A stretch of 64,000 nucleotides of DNA from Earliella scabrosa. Its lineage: Eukaryota; Basidiomycota; Agaricomycetes; Polyporales; Polyporaceae. The notes below the pieces were generated by a model. The model had not been told where the DNA came from. It made no database searches and saw only the letters and a list, made by a program, of their open reading frames with translations. Location: positions 558,001 through 622,000 of the forward strand of contig JABYQQ010000014.1 in assembly GCA_022605405.1 (NCBI GenBank). The letters are read 5' to 3'. Shown here piece after piece: positions 46,101 through 55,822 of the stretch. Position 1 is the stretch's first letter. Every line of letters starts with the position of its first letter. The translations under genes and the position numbers were made by a program.

Positions 46101-47432
46101 TACCACGAAACCTTCTCACCCGTCGCTCGTTTCGAGTCCATCCGTTATCTCTTTGCGCATGCTGCCCTAGAGGACTGGGACGTCGACGCGATGGATGTAA
46201 AGACTGCGTTCCTCAATGGCGACCTTGACGAGGAGGTCTACATGGAACAACCGGAAGGGTGGGTCGCGAAAGGCAAAGAGGATCACGTTTGTCTGCTTAA
46301 GAAGGCCATCTACGGTCTCAAGCAAGCCTCGCGCCAGTGGAATGTCAAAATCCACGACTCGCTCGTCCAACAGGGATTTGTTCGGACGTACTCTGATGCC
46401 GGAGTCTACGTATATCGCCGACAAGGGGGGGATTCAGACCCTGATCATGTCACTATCATTGTCTTGTATGTCGACGACCTACTTCTCATGGGGAAAAGTC
46501 GTGTACAGATTGACAAGGTCAAGAAGGCGCTAGGCAAGCAGTACAAGATGACGGACTTAGGGCCGGTACAGCGATTCCTTGGTCTACGCATACGTCGAGA
46601 TCGTCAAGCTCGGACACTCGACATCGACCAGGAAGAGTACATCGAGGCTATTCTGGAGAACCATCAGATGGCTAACTGTACGCCCGTGCGCACTCCTCTT
46701 CCCTCTGGTGCCGTGCTTGAAGCCGCTCAGACGGAGGCATCGGCAAAACTTCTCAAGCGTTTCCAGAGCTTGATGGGCAGTCTTCTCTATGCCTGTCTTG
46801 GGACGCGACCCGACATCGCGTTTGCCATCAGCCGTCTCGGTAAATACAGCGCTAACCCCTCGGAAGCACATCTTCATTATCTCCAATACGTGCTTCGCTA
46901 TCTCCGGGGGACTTCACATTATCGTCTGCGCTATGACGGAGCGTCTAATGCCGGTTTGATCGCGTTTTCCGATTCAGACTGGGCAGAGGATCGCGATGAT
47001 AGGCACTCGCAAACTGGCTTCATCTTCAAGATGGCAGGTGGCGCAATCTCATGGGCGTCGCGACGGCAGCCGACGATTTCGCTCTCTTCTACTGAGGCGG
47101 AATACAAGGCAGCGTCAGACACCAGCCGCCAGATGATGTGGCTAAGGACGTTTGGAGATGAGTTAGGGGACGACATGAGTGCGTCTACGCCCATGTGTAT
47201 GGATAACCATGGCGCGATCTTCCTCTCTGAGAACCCAGCCATCGACAGGCGTACCAAGCACATAGAGGTCCACTACCATTTTGTGCGCGAGTATCTCGCC
47301 AGTGGGAGTATGGACATCTATTACATCGCGAGCAAGGAGAATCTGGCAGATGCGCTAACGAAGAATGTCACCTTCTCTGTGGTTGACTACTTCGTACAGC
47401 ACTCTGGTCTCATTTCTTCCTCCGCGTCTTGA
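43170..47432 (+). CDS. Copia gag-pol polyprotein
   Basis: From the first in-frame ATG at 43170: 1420 residues. The frame is also open and protein-like for 429 bp upstream to a GTG at 42741. Domains in order: gag (EGYKEWARQMKGYLMMIDAW), zinc knuckle CEHCGKTNHDSSNC, aspartic protease WLMDSGASQH, pre-integrase LAHRRWGHPG with CEGCAKGK, integrase with D-D-E core (HMDVAGPMS, VRSDRGGEY, GSPQQNGRAERFNRTIEE), a Pro-rich linker, reverse transcriptase (ARLVARGFTQVYGKDYHETF, VLYVDDLLLMG with YVDD), and RNase H (AFSDSDWAED, SLSSTEAEYKAA). No stop or shift interrupts it and all catalytic motifs are present. It makes capsid, processes itself, copies the RNA and integrates the cDNA. Confidence 0.96.
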   Translation: MSEAGMEKSLPQLHGQEGYKEWARQMKGYLMMIDAWDIVSGTESQPAATDAAGLKDWKKRDSRASGILMYKTTAEVAKCYEGKNTSKEIWDALNTTYEKTDNGYSFSRFERLLNYPRFNENKSIVDQVQTFIGLMNELTTGSTNTLAEHIKVYWLFSKMPDSYRPSISTILHTTAETDLTLEKVKPKLKLEDSLRGTSIGQANKISKPKSKPKPPCEHCGKTNHDSSNCYKKFPEKAPKRNKGKGKDNGNGNGNQSGGSGNNNGHNHAHTLAAFVPVSTSTINEISFSAYKADNAKDMDLERTTLWLMDSGASQHVTGCLEDFTEYRPYDTPVLFGTAQAGSDGHVQGLGEGTVKGYTYVEGKRVSFTLQNVCYVPAAGNTRLYSTGVIERAKGFIYQGGYYMRIFDSRPEGFVESGKTVKVVGNEVVTAHYAASHNLYYFLLENAERDLNAASHTTLDHDLAHRRWGHPGKEAVKRLPDAVNGVDGIDSSSSDKPCEGCAKGKMHRRPFPPSSKRASEPCELVHMDVAGPMSTSIGGYSYFCTFIDDYTGLACVYCLKRKSDQEAAFKEYKAWAETQTGRKIKKVRSDRGGEYLSDSFESLLREFGIEHDKTLPGSPQQNGRAERFNRTIEEKSLCMLHHAGLSHGFWKLALEAAVHIYNRQPMKRLKWQCPITLWSGKKPDVSYFRVFGCKAYVHVQKDKRHGKLDVKAVERTFVGYEPGSKGYRLWNPTARQVEVSRDVIFDEDVFPARADTGTRRATPDDSPFPAQPSEDSSNDDVDLPVPRDNDEPPPPAPPQDPAPAPPEAEPQPPQPQQPPPPPAQIPKPNHRRGRHPPAAGDAPPPRRSERQTKGVPSKARTEDNVYGDEPPAQIDARTDADGEQAEAQSILAFIHYSRYKSGIPEHHKDAMARPDREHWKAAERAEYESLMANKTWVLVPRPKDRSVVTCRWVYDRKSDGRYKARLVARGFTQVYGKDYHETFSPVARFESIRYLFAHAALEDWDVDAMDVKTAFLNGDLDEEVYMEQPEGWVAKGKEDHVCLLKKAIYGLKQASRQWNVKIHDSLVQQGFVRTYSDAGVYVYRRQGGDSDPDHVTIIVLYVDDLLLMGKSRVQIDKVKKALGKQYKMTDLGPVQRFLGLRIRRDRQARTLDIDQEEYIEAILENHQMANCTPVRTPLPSGAVLEAAQTEASAKLLKRFQSLMGSLLYACLGTRPDIAFAISRLGKYSANPSEAHLHYLQYVLRYLRGTSHYRLRYDGASNAGLIAFSDSDWAEDRDDRHSQTGFIFKMAGGAISWASRRQPTISLSSTEAEYKAASDTSRQMMWLRTFGDELGDDMSASTPMCMDNHGAIFLSENPAIDRRTKHIEVHYHFVREYLASGSMDIYYIASKENLADALTKNVTFSVVDYFVQHSGLISSSAS

Positions 47433-47434
47433 AC

Positions 47435-47443
47435 GAGTGGGAG
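47435..47443 (+). promoter_or_regulatory. Polypurine tract
   Basis: A short purine-rich run (GAGTGGGAG) directly before the 3' LTR, where plus-strand cDNA synthesis would start. It is weak in length but correctly placed. Confidence 0.6.
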
Positions 47444-48042
47444 TGTTGAACAATGGACTACGAACAGTAGACGCGCATTAGGCGCTATGGGCACTGCTTC
47501 TTACGATAGATCTTAGGCTGTGCTTCTTTCTTTCCATATTAGGTATACGTTGTACGATACACATGGTTACTAGGCTTCTCTTTTGTCCAGTCCATTCCAG
47601 TGCGTTCTTCTACGCTCCGGACTCTTCTTAGACTGTTCCAGATCGTCCTTGTGACCATACTTTGTTCTCCATTTGTCGTTATCTTTGTTCTGTCTGAGTC
47701 ATCCTTCGTCGCTCCTTACTCATCCTCGACTCACTCTGACTCAGACACATCACATGCCCTCCTTACTATCGCTTACTCATGCAGCTCCTTTACGGTATAT
47801 AAGGAGGACTCTCTGGGACTCGTCTCCTCAGTCTTTCACTCACTGACTGAGGAGTAAGTACTCGTCTTACCTATGCGTTCATATGCTCTTACTTACAAGT
47901 ACCTGTGTAGCTTGTCTGTCCGCTCACTTACTAGGTACTTGGCATTATGCTAATATAGTCTTTCACTCACTGACTGAGGACTTGTCTGTCCGCTCACTTA
48001 CTAGTCGCTTGCGACATCGCCTCACAGGTTCTCACTCCATCA
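47444..48042 (+). repeat. 3' LTR (599 bp)
   Basis: Same sequence as 41623-42221 by eye, including the TATATAAGG and the two internal duplicated motifs. It ends CCATCA and is followed at once by the right copy of the 84-bp target duplication. Confidence 0.95.
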
Positions 48043-48126
48043 GACCGGCATGGTCGACAGTCCTACGTCTCAGACTTTTAGCGTTTCGGACAAGCTGGAC
48101 GCCTTGCGCCAGTACCACGCTGATCT
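48043..48126. repeat. 84-bp target duplication, right copy
   Basis: Matches 41539-41622. After it, F-box gene A continues in frame (ADLSSGTVTRSSSS), showing that this copy is joined to the original downstream sequence. Confidence 0.92.
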
Positions 48127-48287
48127 CTCCTCTGGTACGGTAACTCGCAGCTCTTCAAGTGTACAATCCGCATCCGCACCAAAACCTTTCAGAGAGAAGC
48201 TTGCCGATGGGTCGATCGTCACCTCGTCGATCATCAACTCCAAGATTCAGCTCTCTGTCTACTCGCCGCCATCTCCTACTCGGGGTT

Positions 48288-49384
48288 ACGATTGATGAGT
48301 GAAACGAAGAAATCGTCCTTTAAGGGCGACGTTCTCTGCCAAACTCTGTAACGCGAACCTGACCCCGTGAGAATATATTCCATACTCCGATTACTTTGAG
48401 TAAGAACAGAGTAAGCGCTGATGTAAGCACTGATAACAAACTTTGTTACTGAGCCAACCCTAGACTAAGGTTGGCTGAGCCGTGCGGGAACCATCTAGAC
48501 GCCCACAGCACTGCCACCATGGCTGGCTTTGTTTTTGTTCTATGCATTGCACACTGATAGTAGTTACATAGTAATTGAAGCTATAGCTGGGCTTATATAC
48601 CATATAAGCGCAAAATAAGCGCCCAAATGGCCGAAATTCCGAAGCTTCCCCAGCCTTGCTTCAACCAAGGCTGGGGAAGCTTCCACGACGGGCATACCAG
48701 AATTTTCGCCGGTCGAAAAGTGGGCGAAAATCAGTGGCACGGGCTTACCCTTTTCGGCTGGTTGTGCTAAAAGTGGTCCAAAAGTGGCAGGTCCGCCGGA
48801 AAGGTAAGCCCGTGCCACTCATTTTCAACCACTCTTCGACCGGCGAAATTTCCGGTATGCCCGTCGTGTTCGGATTTTCGGCCGATGGCGCTCAACAGCT
48901 CCTGGTCACATGACTTCTGACAATCTCAGATTGTAGCCATAAATTGTGGGAACAAAATGATATATATCACCATATGTTTTTAATCAAAACTGTATGTGTT
49001 AAAGTCTAAATACAATTGCCCAAATCGGGAAGGATGGGCTGTTTTTCGCATCTCATGGGCGCTCGGTGGGCGCCTATGCTGCCAAATTCGGCAGACAGAG
49101 TCATAAATGTTGACTTGAATGTATATCTCTGTCAATTTCTAATCAATCAATGAAGTATTATACGCCATTGAAACCAGAAAAATCGGCTCTGTTCAATGGA
49201 ACTGCTTTGGAGACATTCTGGATTCAACTGAACCAAATATTCACTGTTGACTAGGTAACATCCTCTTATATCTATTAGATGCGCATCCATAGATAAATTA
49301 CAGTGCATAGTATGGTACGTTTTCTTATGAATATACCCCCACTCATCAATCGTATTCTGCCAGACATGGCCTACTTCTCAACAA
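48288..49384. mobile_element. 1.1-kb non-autonomous insertion in F-box gene A
   Basis: Compared with paralogs B and C (STRGLPAQRW), gene A breaks after SPPSPTRG at 48287 and resumes LQERQW at 49385. The extra 1097 bp is A/T-richer than its surroundings, has no coding frame and contains the foldback repeat at 48618-48893. A possible 3-bp GTT duplication flanks it. Terminal inverted repeats were not seen at the outer ends, so its class is open. Confidence 0.6.
48618..48893. repeat. Foldback (MITE-like) element with nested hairpin
   Basis: The left arm (about 48618-48765) pairs with the right arm (about 48790-48893). Examples: CACGACGGGCATACC against GGTATGCCCGTCGTG, GTGGCACGGGCTTACC against GGTAAGCCCGTGCCAC, and outer TGGCCGAAATTCCGAA against TTCGGATTTTCGGCCGA. 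In the left arm only, a perfect 17-bp hairpin (48642-48658 with 48666-48682, loop CTTCAAC) is inserted near the base. Confidence 0.85.
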
Positions 49385-51054
49385 GTTTGCAAGAACGCCA
49401 GTGGACCATCCCTCTGGATTCGGTTGTTGGTACGGCCGAGAACTATGGCGCTGCAGTTGACATATCTCAAGATCTGCTAGTCGTATATCACAACATACGT
49501 CTCACAGCGTGAGCGGAAACTCGAACTGATGAGATGACAGCCGGATCACTGAACCGCGTCGTTTCACTACAGGGATATCAAAGTCGAATTGCTATCTCTC
49601 TCGCGCAGTGGGGCTCCGCATTCACGTGCGATGCTACCGCGCCTTAACACTGAAGCTGGCGAGCTTCCCAATGGAGGGAGAGCCGTACCAGTCGATGTCA
49701 TCGACGTTCAAATTGTCTCCCAGTTCCTGTCGCTGCACATCATAACCAACGTAACCTCCGATCTCGAAGTGTGGAACTGGACTAGCGGTCAGAGGGTCTG
49801 GGTACGTCACTCAAGCTGGTGTAACGGTGTTCATGTCTGAGTACTGACGAATGATCACATACTATGCTGCAGCATCACGAGTCTTGTTATGGTCCAAGGA
49901 TTACACATACGCTGCTTGACGACGGTCACTTGGTTCTTGCAACCAGCAAAGACCCGAGCCTGCGAGTATACCGCTATGCTAGTGGCACACGCAACGGGAA
50001 CACGGAGGACCATGCACCCGGCCTCAAGACATACTTGAACCCCGAGCACTCAGACGAGGACAGAGATTGTTCTGGTCCATCTCCTCACCTTTCTCACAGA
50101 ACCCAACCTCTACAATCGTTGCTGTCATGTTTGTTGTCGACAGTTCTCCAAGTCATGAGGACGAATCTACCTTTATACTCTTAATTCCTTACTCCACCTT
50201 TGGTACCCGCATCAGCAAAGCGCTCCTGCCGCCTCCGAGTCCTGTCCAAGGTGGTCAAGAGTATGCGTGGGCGGAGTGGGGACTCAGCGGAAGTCTACTA
50301 CTCACGCTATGCCATCCACCTTCTTCGAATCCTCCTCTCGCTGTGCACAAGGCATTCTGCTTCCCCTACGGGTCGAGGTATCCATTTTTATTGTGCAACT
50401 CCTTGGACGCGACCTCTGGAGATGTAGTGATCTTCGACCTGGACCCCTGTGTGGGCCGGCGTGCGCAGAGCGAGGCGGACAGAGACGTCGACGCTGTCGT
50501 GAAGGAGATTAGTGCAACTCCTAACCCTTCGTGGTCGACCGAGTCGCTGCAGACGGCTACGCCCTTTGCGACGTACCGCAAGGTCCACGTTGCGTTCCCT
50601 GAGAACGCAATCCCTCGGCAAGTGGTGATGAACCATGACGGATTCTCGATCCTGGTGCGTGTTTGATCAGACTGTCATGCTTCGGTTCGCCGTACTGAGG
50701 TTTGACCCCACAGTACGATTCCGGACGCCGCGCTACGGGACGCCAGTCCTCTGTGGTCTTTGAGACCTTCACTGTATAGCGGGGTAGCGATTGCTTGGGT
50801 AGAAAACGGGATTGCCTCATGTTGCTAGCTAGGAAGACGTGAATCTATTAAGTACTTCTTGAACTGGGGAGGCTGTCCCGCGACGACGTCTGTGCCAAAC
50901 ACATCCATACCCGAGTCCATCTTTCGGAGTTCGGCCCTGAGCGCCTCTGATGAGCACGAGGCCACTGGCAGGCGGCTGGGGCCCAACCATTCAGCCGATC
51001 TAGACTCTTCATCCGCCACCATTGCTCTGAAGCCTCGAGAGGACTCCCACCATT

Positions 51055-53082
51055 ATGAATCTCCTCCTCGGTCTGTCTGAAGACATCCTGGTCTACACCT
51101 TCTCGCTCCTCAGCGTGAGAGATTTAGTCCGATGTACTCAGGTAAGTTGACTCGTACACTGGCAGTTCAAAGATCCAGATCACCCGTACTCACGCGAACA
51201 ATTTCCAGCTATGTCGTTCATTCAACAAGTTTATCAAGAGTTCCCACTCCCTACAGCTGCGAATTGAACTCAGTGCGAACGGGATGGTCGACCCGGGCCC
51301 GACCATGACTCAGGGCCACGTCTCGGATAGACTTGAGGCCTTGCGCAAATACCGAGCCCAACTGTCATCCTGCGCGTTCAACTGTGACAAATCCAATCTT
51401 CGCGAAAGTGCGACAGAGCCGCAGCAGTCTCAGCCAGTTCAACACTTTGTCAACGGATCCATCACCACAACGACCACGGGTCCGGAACCTGAAGTGATCG
51501 TGTATACCCCGCCGTCCTCGACGCGCGGTTTGCCTGCCCAGCGTTGGAGCATTCCAGTCGGAGATCTTATAAGCGACGGCGAGGTTTATGGGGCTGGCGC
51601 GGATGTCTGGCAAGATCTACTGGTTGTGTATCATCATGCCCGTTCTAGCTCGTGCGTATAGTTCTCTACTGTACCTATGACAACTTCAGGCAGACCGCTG
51701 ATGACTTGTATGCTGCAGAATGTACCCTCGTGTGCAACTGCTGTCTCTCTCAACAAACGGCGGGCCTCATTCTGCCGCCAGGGTCCCAGTTCTTGCCGGC
51801 GGGGTATTCCGCACGACAGGCGCATCGGTGAAGGTGATCGACATGCAGATCCTCCATCAGCACATATCATTCGCATTCGATGTGCACTACTATCATTATG
51901 TCGAGGTATGGAACTGGAATACCGGAGAGAAGATATGGGTAAGCCGTTCATGCGATCGAATTGCATCTCAAATACTGAGGTTCGATTATTGCGCCGTGCT
52001 AGCGTCGGGAATTCGATGATAGCGTGTCGCACTTGCTACTGGACGACAACTACTTGGTGTTGTCTTCTCTTGAGTACTACGAAGACGGCAGCTTACAGGT
52101 GTATTGCTTCACCTCTAATCTACTCGATTGGATTCGCGGCATTGCCTTGGCCCCGCCTGGAGACGTCCTGGAGTACCCGAGTGATCCTGATGACTCTAAT
52201 CCAGTTTACCTCAGCGAAGACGATGGTTATATTTTCACCCTCCGCATGCCCAATGCAAAGTACGGAATGGTGCCAAATAGTAATGTGGAAATCCTCGACA
52301 TCCGGGCCACATTCCCGGCGGTGCCCCATCGCCCTTCTTCCTTCCTGCTAGATCGCGCGTCAACTATTCTGTCTGTCTCTTTCTCTGTTAAAAATCAGCG
52401 CCGACAGCCGCGATCGTCTTTCGTCCTTCTCATTCCCCTATCTACCCTGCGCTCTCATGTCGATAGGGTGCGCTCTTTGATAGCACGTGGAATATGGCGC
52501 GACCGCGACCGCGATGTGAAATGGTCGGATTGGGGATCTGCTGGGACCCTACTGCTCACAAGCGCACATCCGCCGTCGGGGGACCCACCACTCAACAACC
52601 ATTCAGCCATATGTGTTCCATATGGATCTCGATACCCCATTCTACTCTCCGACACACGCGATGCAACCTCCGGAGATGTCCTGATTCTTGATCTTCACCC
52701 TCACGTCGCGCGGCAGGCCCCTCCGAGTCCCCAAACCGACAAGGCCGAGGATGAATCTGTGATAGAGAGAATCGTTGCAGAACCGCATCCACCGACTACT
52801 GTGCAGCCGATGCAGATGAACGCTCCATTCGCTGCCACTCGGAAGTTCCATGTCGAGTTCCCCGCGGATACTCGACCTACGCACGTCGTTATGAATCACG
52901 ATGGCTTCTCCATATCGGTACGTGATTTCCTGTCTCATCGTCGGAAGCTCTTCTGTTATTGATGTTCCGAAGACTAACATCAAGCCATGCAGTATGCTCG
53001 CCATGACCGGAACATACGTGACGAGACTTTCCACAGTGAGGAGTGTTGTCAATCAATGGGCTTCGAGACTTTCACAGTATAG
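51055..53082 (+). CDS. F-box protein with propeller-like C-terminal region (gene B)
   Basis: F-box proteins recruit substrates to SCF ubiquitin ligases via Skp1. Exon 1 is 51055-51141 (MNLLLGLSEDILVYTFSLLS, the F-box, ending RCTQ). After an intron to 51208, exon 2 begins LCRSFNKFIKSSHSLQLRIE. Later blocks match genes A and C: GLPAQRWSIPVGDLISDGE, QDLLVVYHH, VQLLSLSTNGGPHSAA, VEVWNWNTGEKIW, VSHLLLDDNYLVLSS, CVPYGSRYPILLSD, ATSGDVLILDLHP, VVMNHDGFSIS, and a last exon ending GFETFTV with TAG at 53080-53082. The repeated W-x-W / strand pattern suggests a beta-propeller-like region (inference). No damage seen. About 560 residues in five or six exons. Confidence 0.75.
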
Positions 53083-53290
53083 GGTGAGGCGGGTAGTGAG
53101 GTTCTAGCGAAGGACATGGAATATGAATGATGTGACCCGACCTGTATAGCTGCTCCATTTACTGACGATACAACTTTGTTACTTCGGCAAACTCGGGTCG
53201 GACGGTCCGCGTCCCCCCGAGCGCTTATCAAAACACGCTTGTGTCTGTCTCAAGTGTCTGCGACCGCTCAGACCACTCCGCAGGACCATC

Positions 53291-55306
53291 ATGACCCTGC
53301 TCCTCAGTCTGTCTGAGGACATTCTGGTCTACATCTTTTCCCTCCTTGGCGTGACAGATTTAGTGTTATGTAGCCAGGCAAGTCGACCTTCTACTCGTCC
53401 AGCTCGAAGTTCGTGAGTACCCGTACTCACGCGAACGATTCCCAGCTATGTCGTGCAATAAACAAGTTCATCAACAATGCTCACTCACTTAAGCTAAGAA
53501 TCGAACTCAGCGCGAACGGGATGGTTGACCCGGGACCCACTATGACTCAGGGCCATGTCTCGGATAGACTGGAGGCCTTGCGCCAATACCGAGCTCGGCT
53601 GTCCTCCAGCACGTTCGACTGCGACGACTCCAATCTCCGCGATGCAATAGAGTCCCAGCAGCTTAAGCGAGACTTTGAGCCAGTACAGCACTTCGTCAAC
53701 GGATCCATCACCACAACGGCCACTGGTACGGAACGTCAAGTCATCGTGTACACGCCGTCGTCTTCGACGCGCGGCTTGCCTGCGCAGCGCTGGAACATCC
53801 CCGTCGGAGATCTGATAAGCAATGGCGAAGCTTATGGGGCTTGCGCGGACATCTCACAAGATCTGCTGGTTGTTTATCATCACTCCCGCTCGTGCGTCCG
53901 GTTCTCTACCCGCCAAAAGATGTGCAACTGATCAACTCTATGTCACAGTACTGGCCCTCGCGTGCACCTGCTATCTCTCTCAAACAACGGCGCGCCTCAT
54001 TCTGGCGCCAGCCTACCAGTTTTGGAAGCCGCCAATGGCATTGTCGAGACAGTAGACCCACCGAGAAAGGTCGAAGTCGTCGACGTACAAATCCTCAATC
54101 AACACGTATCATTCGTCGTTGATATTGCTACCTACCATCATTTGATAGTGTGGGACTGGCAAGCCGGCAAGAGGATATGGGTGAGCTGCCACGGTGCTCA
54201 CATGAAGTATTCTTCCTTACGATGCCCTTGCTATGTGGTTACAGCATCGTGATTTTGATGAAGGCGTGTCACACATGTTGCTGGACGAGGCACACCTGGT
54301 GCTATCATCCGACGAGTTCTACCAGAACTGCGACCTACAAGTGTATTGCTACTCTCCCACTCCTTCCGAACGTGCAGATACGTCTCACGACGACACCGGA
54401 ACAGCTTCTGAAGACGAAATTTTGGACGACACAGAGGATTCTGATGCTCAGTCTGATGGGATTTATATCGACGACGACGACGACACAGATCCGAGTCATC
54501 TCTTCACCTTCCGCATGCCCGATCCACGATTCGGAAGGTGGCCACGGTGCAATCTGCGTATCCTTGACATTCGGGCCACATTCCCAGCAATGCCTCCTGT
54601 CCGTGCCCCCTTCGTGCAGGACCGCTCGTCGACGATCCTCTCCGTCACTTTCCGTGTTGCCAATAAACATGGAGAGAAACAGTCATCTTTCGTTCTTCTC
54701 ATCCCCCTATCCATCTTTCGCACTCATATTGATAGAGTGCTTGATTCGATAGCGTGCGGGCATGGACGTGGTGTACGGTCCAACCGTTATGTTCCGTGGT
54801 CCGAATGGGCTACTGGGACTCTCCTGCTGACACAACTACATCCACCCTCTGGCGAGCCCCCGCTGACGGACCCCTCGGCTGTTTGTATTCCATACGGGTC
54901 CCGATACCCGTATCTGCTCTGCGACTCGCAGGATGCGACATGTGGTGACGTCCTGATCTTCGATCTCTCCCCTGGCGTCGCGCAGAGAACACCTTCAACT
55001 TGCGGAGATCCGGAGAGCGACTCGGAGGTGGAGAAGATCGTTGCGGATCCAGAGCCTCTGACTACCACCCAGCCTATGCAGATGCATGCACCCTTCGCCG
55101 CATATCGGAAGTTCCATGTCGAGTTCCCCGAGAATGCTCGACCTACGCATGCCATCATGAACCATGACGGATTCTCTGTGGTGGTACGTAACCACCTCTC
55201 TTGTTCGCGGTGTTTAGTATGTTGACGTAGACGTGTGCAGTATGCCTCCCGAGATCTGCAAGGACATAAAGCAACGAGCGTGGGATTCCAGTCATTCACA
55301 GTGTAG
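53291..55306 (+). CDS. F-box protein with propeller-like C-terminal region (gene C)
   Basis: Third tandem copy, 208 bp after gene B. Exon 1 from 53291 (MTLLLSLSEDILVYIFSLLG), then LCRAINKFINNAHSLKLRIE, GLPAQRWNIPVGDLISNGE, QDLLVVYHHSRS, VHLLSLSNNGAPHSGA, LIVWDWQAGKRIW, VSHMLLDEAHLVLSSDEF, CIPYGSRYPYLLCD, ATCGDVLIFDLSP, AIMNHDGFSVVV and a last exon ending GFQSFTV with TAG at 55304-55306. Unlike gene B it has a highly acidic loop (YIDDDDDTDPS, DILDDTEDSDAQ-like) near residue 300. Intact. The three copies show local tandem duplication, a common pattern for F-box genes in agaricomycetes. Confidence 0.75.
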
Positions 55307-55822
55307 AGTTATGTCTTCTGTCAATCGGTCACATCGCCGCAGAGACTCGGACGTAACTGTATCCGTGTCGTAATAGCCCCTAATCTAGGTTTGCATCACT
55401 CACCGTCCCGAAACTTCAGTCTGTACCTGCTTAATCCCTCGTGAAGGTGGTTGCGCGATGTCCTTTACGCTGGGACACCTCATCATTAGTTCACGCAGTG
55501 ACACACTCTCCTCTCGAGTCCGGTTTCTTACAGTTCGAAGCTATCCGACCGTTCCTCCTCAGGCACCAGGTAGACTTCCCGTTTCCGAAGTCATGTGGAA
55601 GTTGTCGCAGAGGTGAGTTCTTGTGGGAAATACGCGCATGTATAGCAAGACGCTGACCCGGCACGATTTTTGTAGGGAGATGTACTTGTGCTTCTGCGTC
55701 GGCTCGGTGCTCCCGAGGCGGGCTGCATGTGTGACTAGTACCAGTCCCACCGATCCCCGACTTCTCCAGTCCCACAGGCAACCCCTCACTCTCAACGCCC
55801 CACATTCCTGCCAGCCCTAACC
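55307..55822. other. Intergenic, no supported gene
   Basis: About 515 bp holding the 3' end of gene C and the promoter of the next gene. Short frames only. Confidence 0.5.

Larger units (their letters stand above)
41623..48042 (+). mobile_element. Complete Ty1/copia LTR retrotransposon
   Basis: A 6420-bp element with 599-bp LTRs that look identical, a primer-binding site, a single long gag-pol frame and a polypurine tract. The order integrase, reverse transcriptase, RNase H places it in Ty1/copia (Pseudoviridae-type). Matching LTRs and an uninterrupted reading frame indicate a young, possibly active insertion. It sits in F-box gene A in the same orientation. Confidence 0.96.
41312..50779 (+). 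pseudogene. F-box gene A, interrupted by a copia element and a second insertion
   Basis: First of three tandem paralogs (see 51055-53082 and 53291-55306). Exon 1 (41312-41395) is an F-box, MFLLDLPLDALVKILLFLGG. After a 75-bp intron, exon 2 begins LCHRTLDVVNG and reads GMVDSPTSQTFSVSDKLDAL. It is cut at 41622 by the copia element, resumes with an 84-bp duplication at 48043 and runs to SPPSPTRG (48287). It is cut again by a 1.1-kb insertion and resumes at 49385 with LQERQWTIPLDSVVGTAENY. The rest follows the paralogs (DLEVWNWTSGQRVW, ATSGDVVIFDLDP, VVMNHDGFSILV) to TAG at 50777-50779. Without the insertions the frame would be largely continuous, so inactivation looks recent. Confidence 0.8.

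Noticed and set aside
41618..48047. Ordinary 5-bp target duplication for the copia element
   Set aside because: The 5-mers next to the LTRs differ (GATCT, GACCG); the duplication is the 84-bp one.
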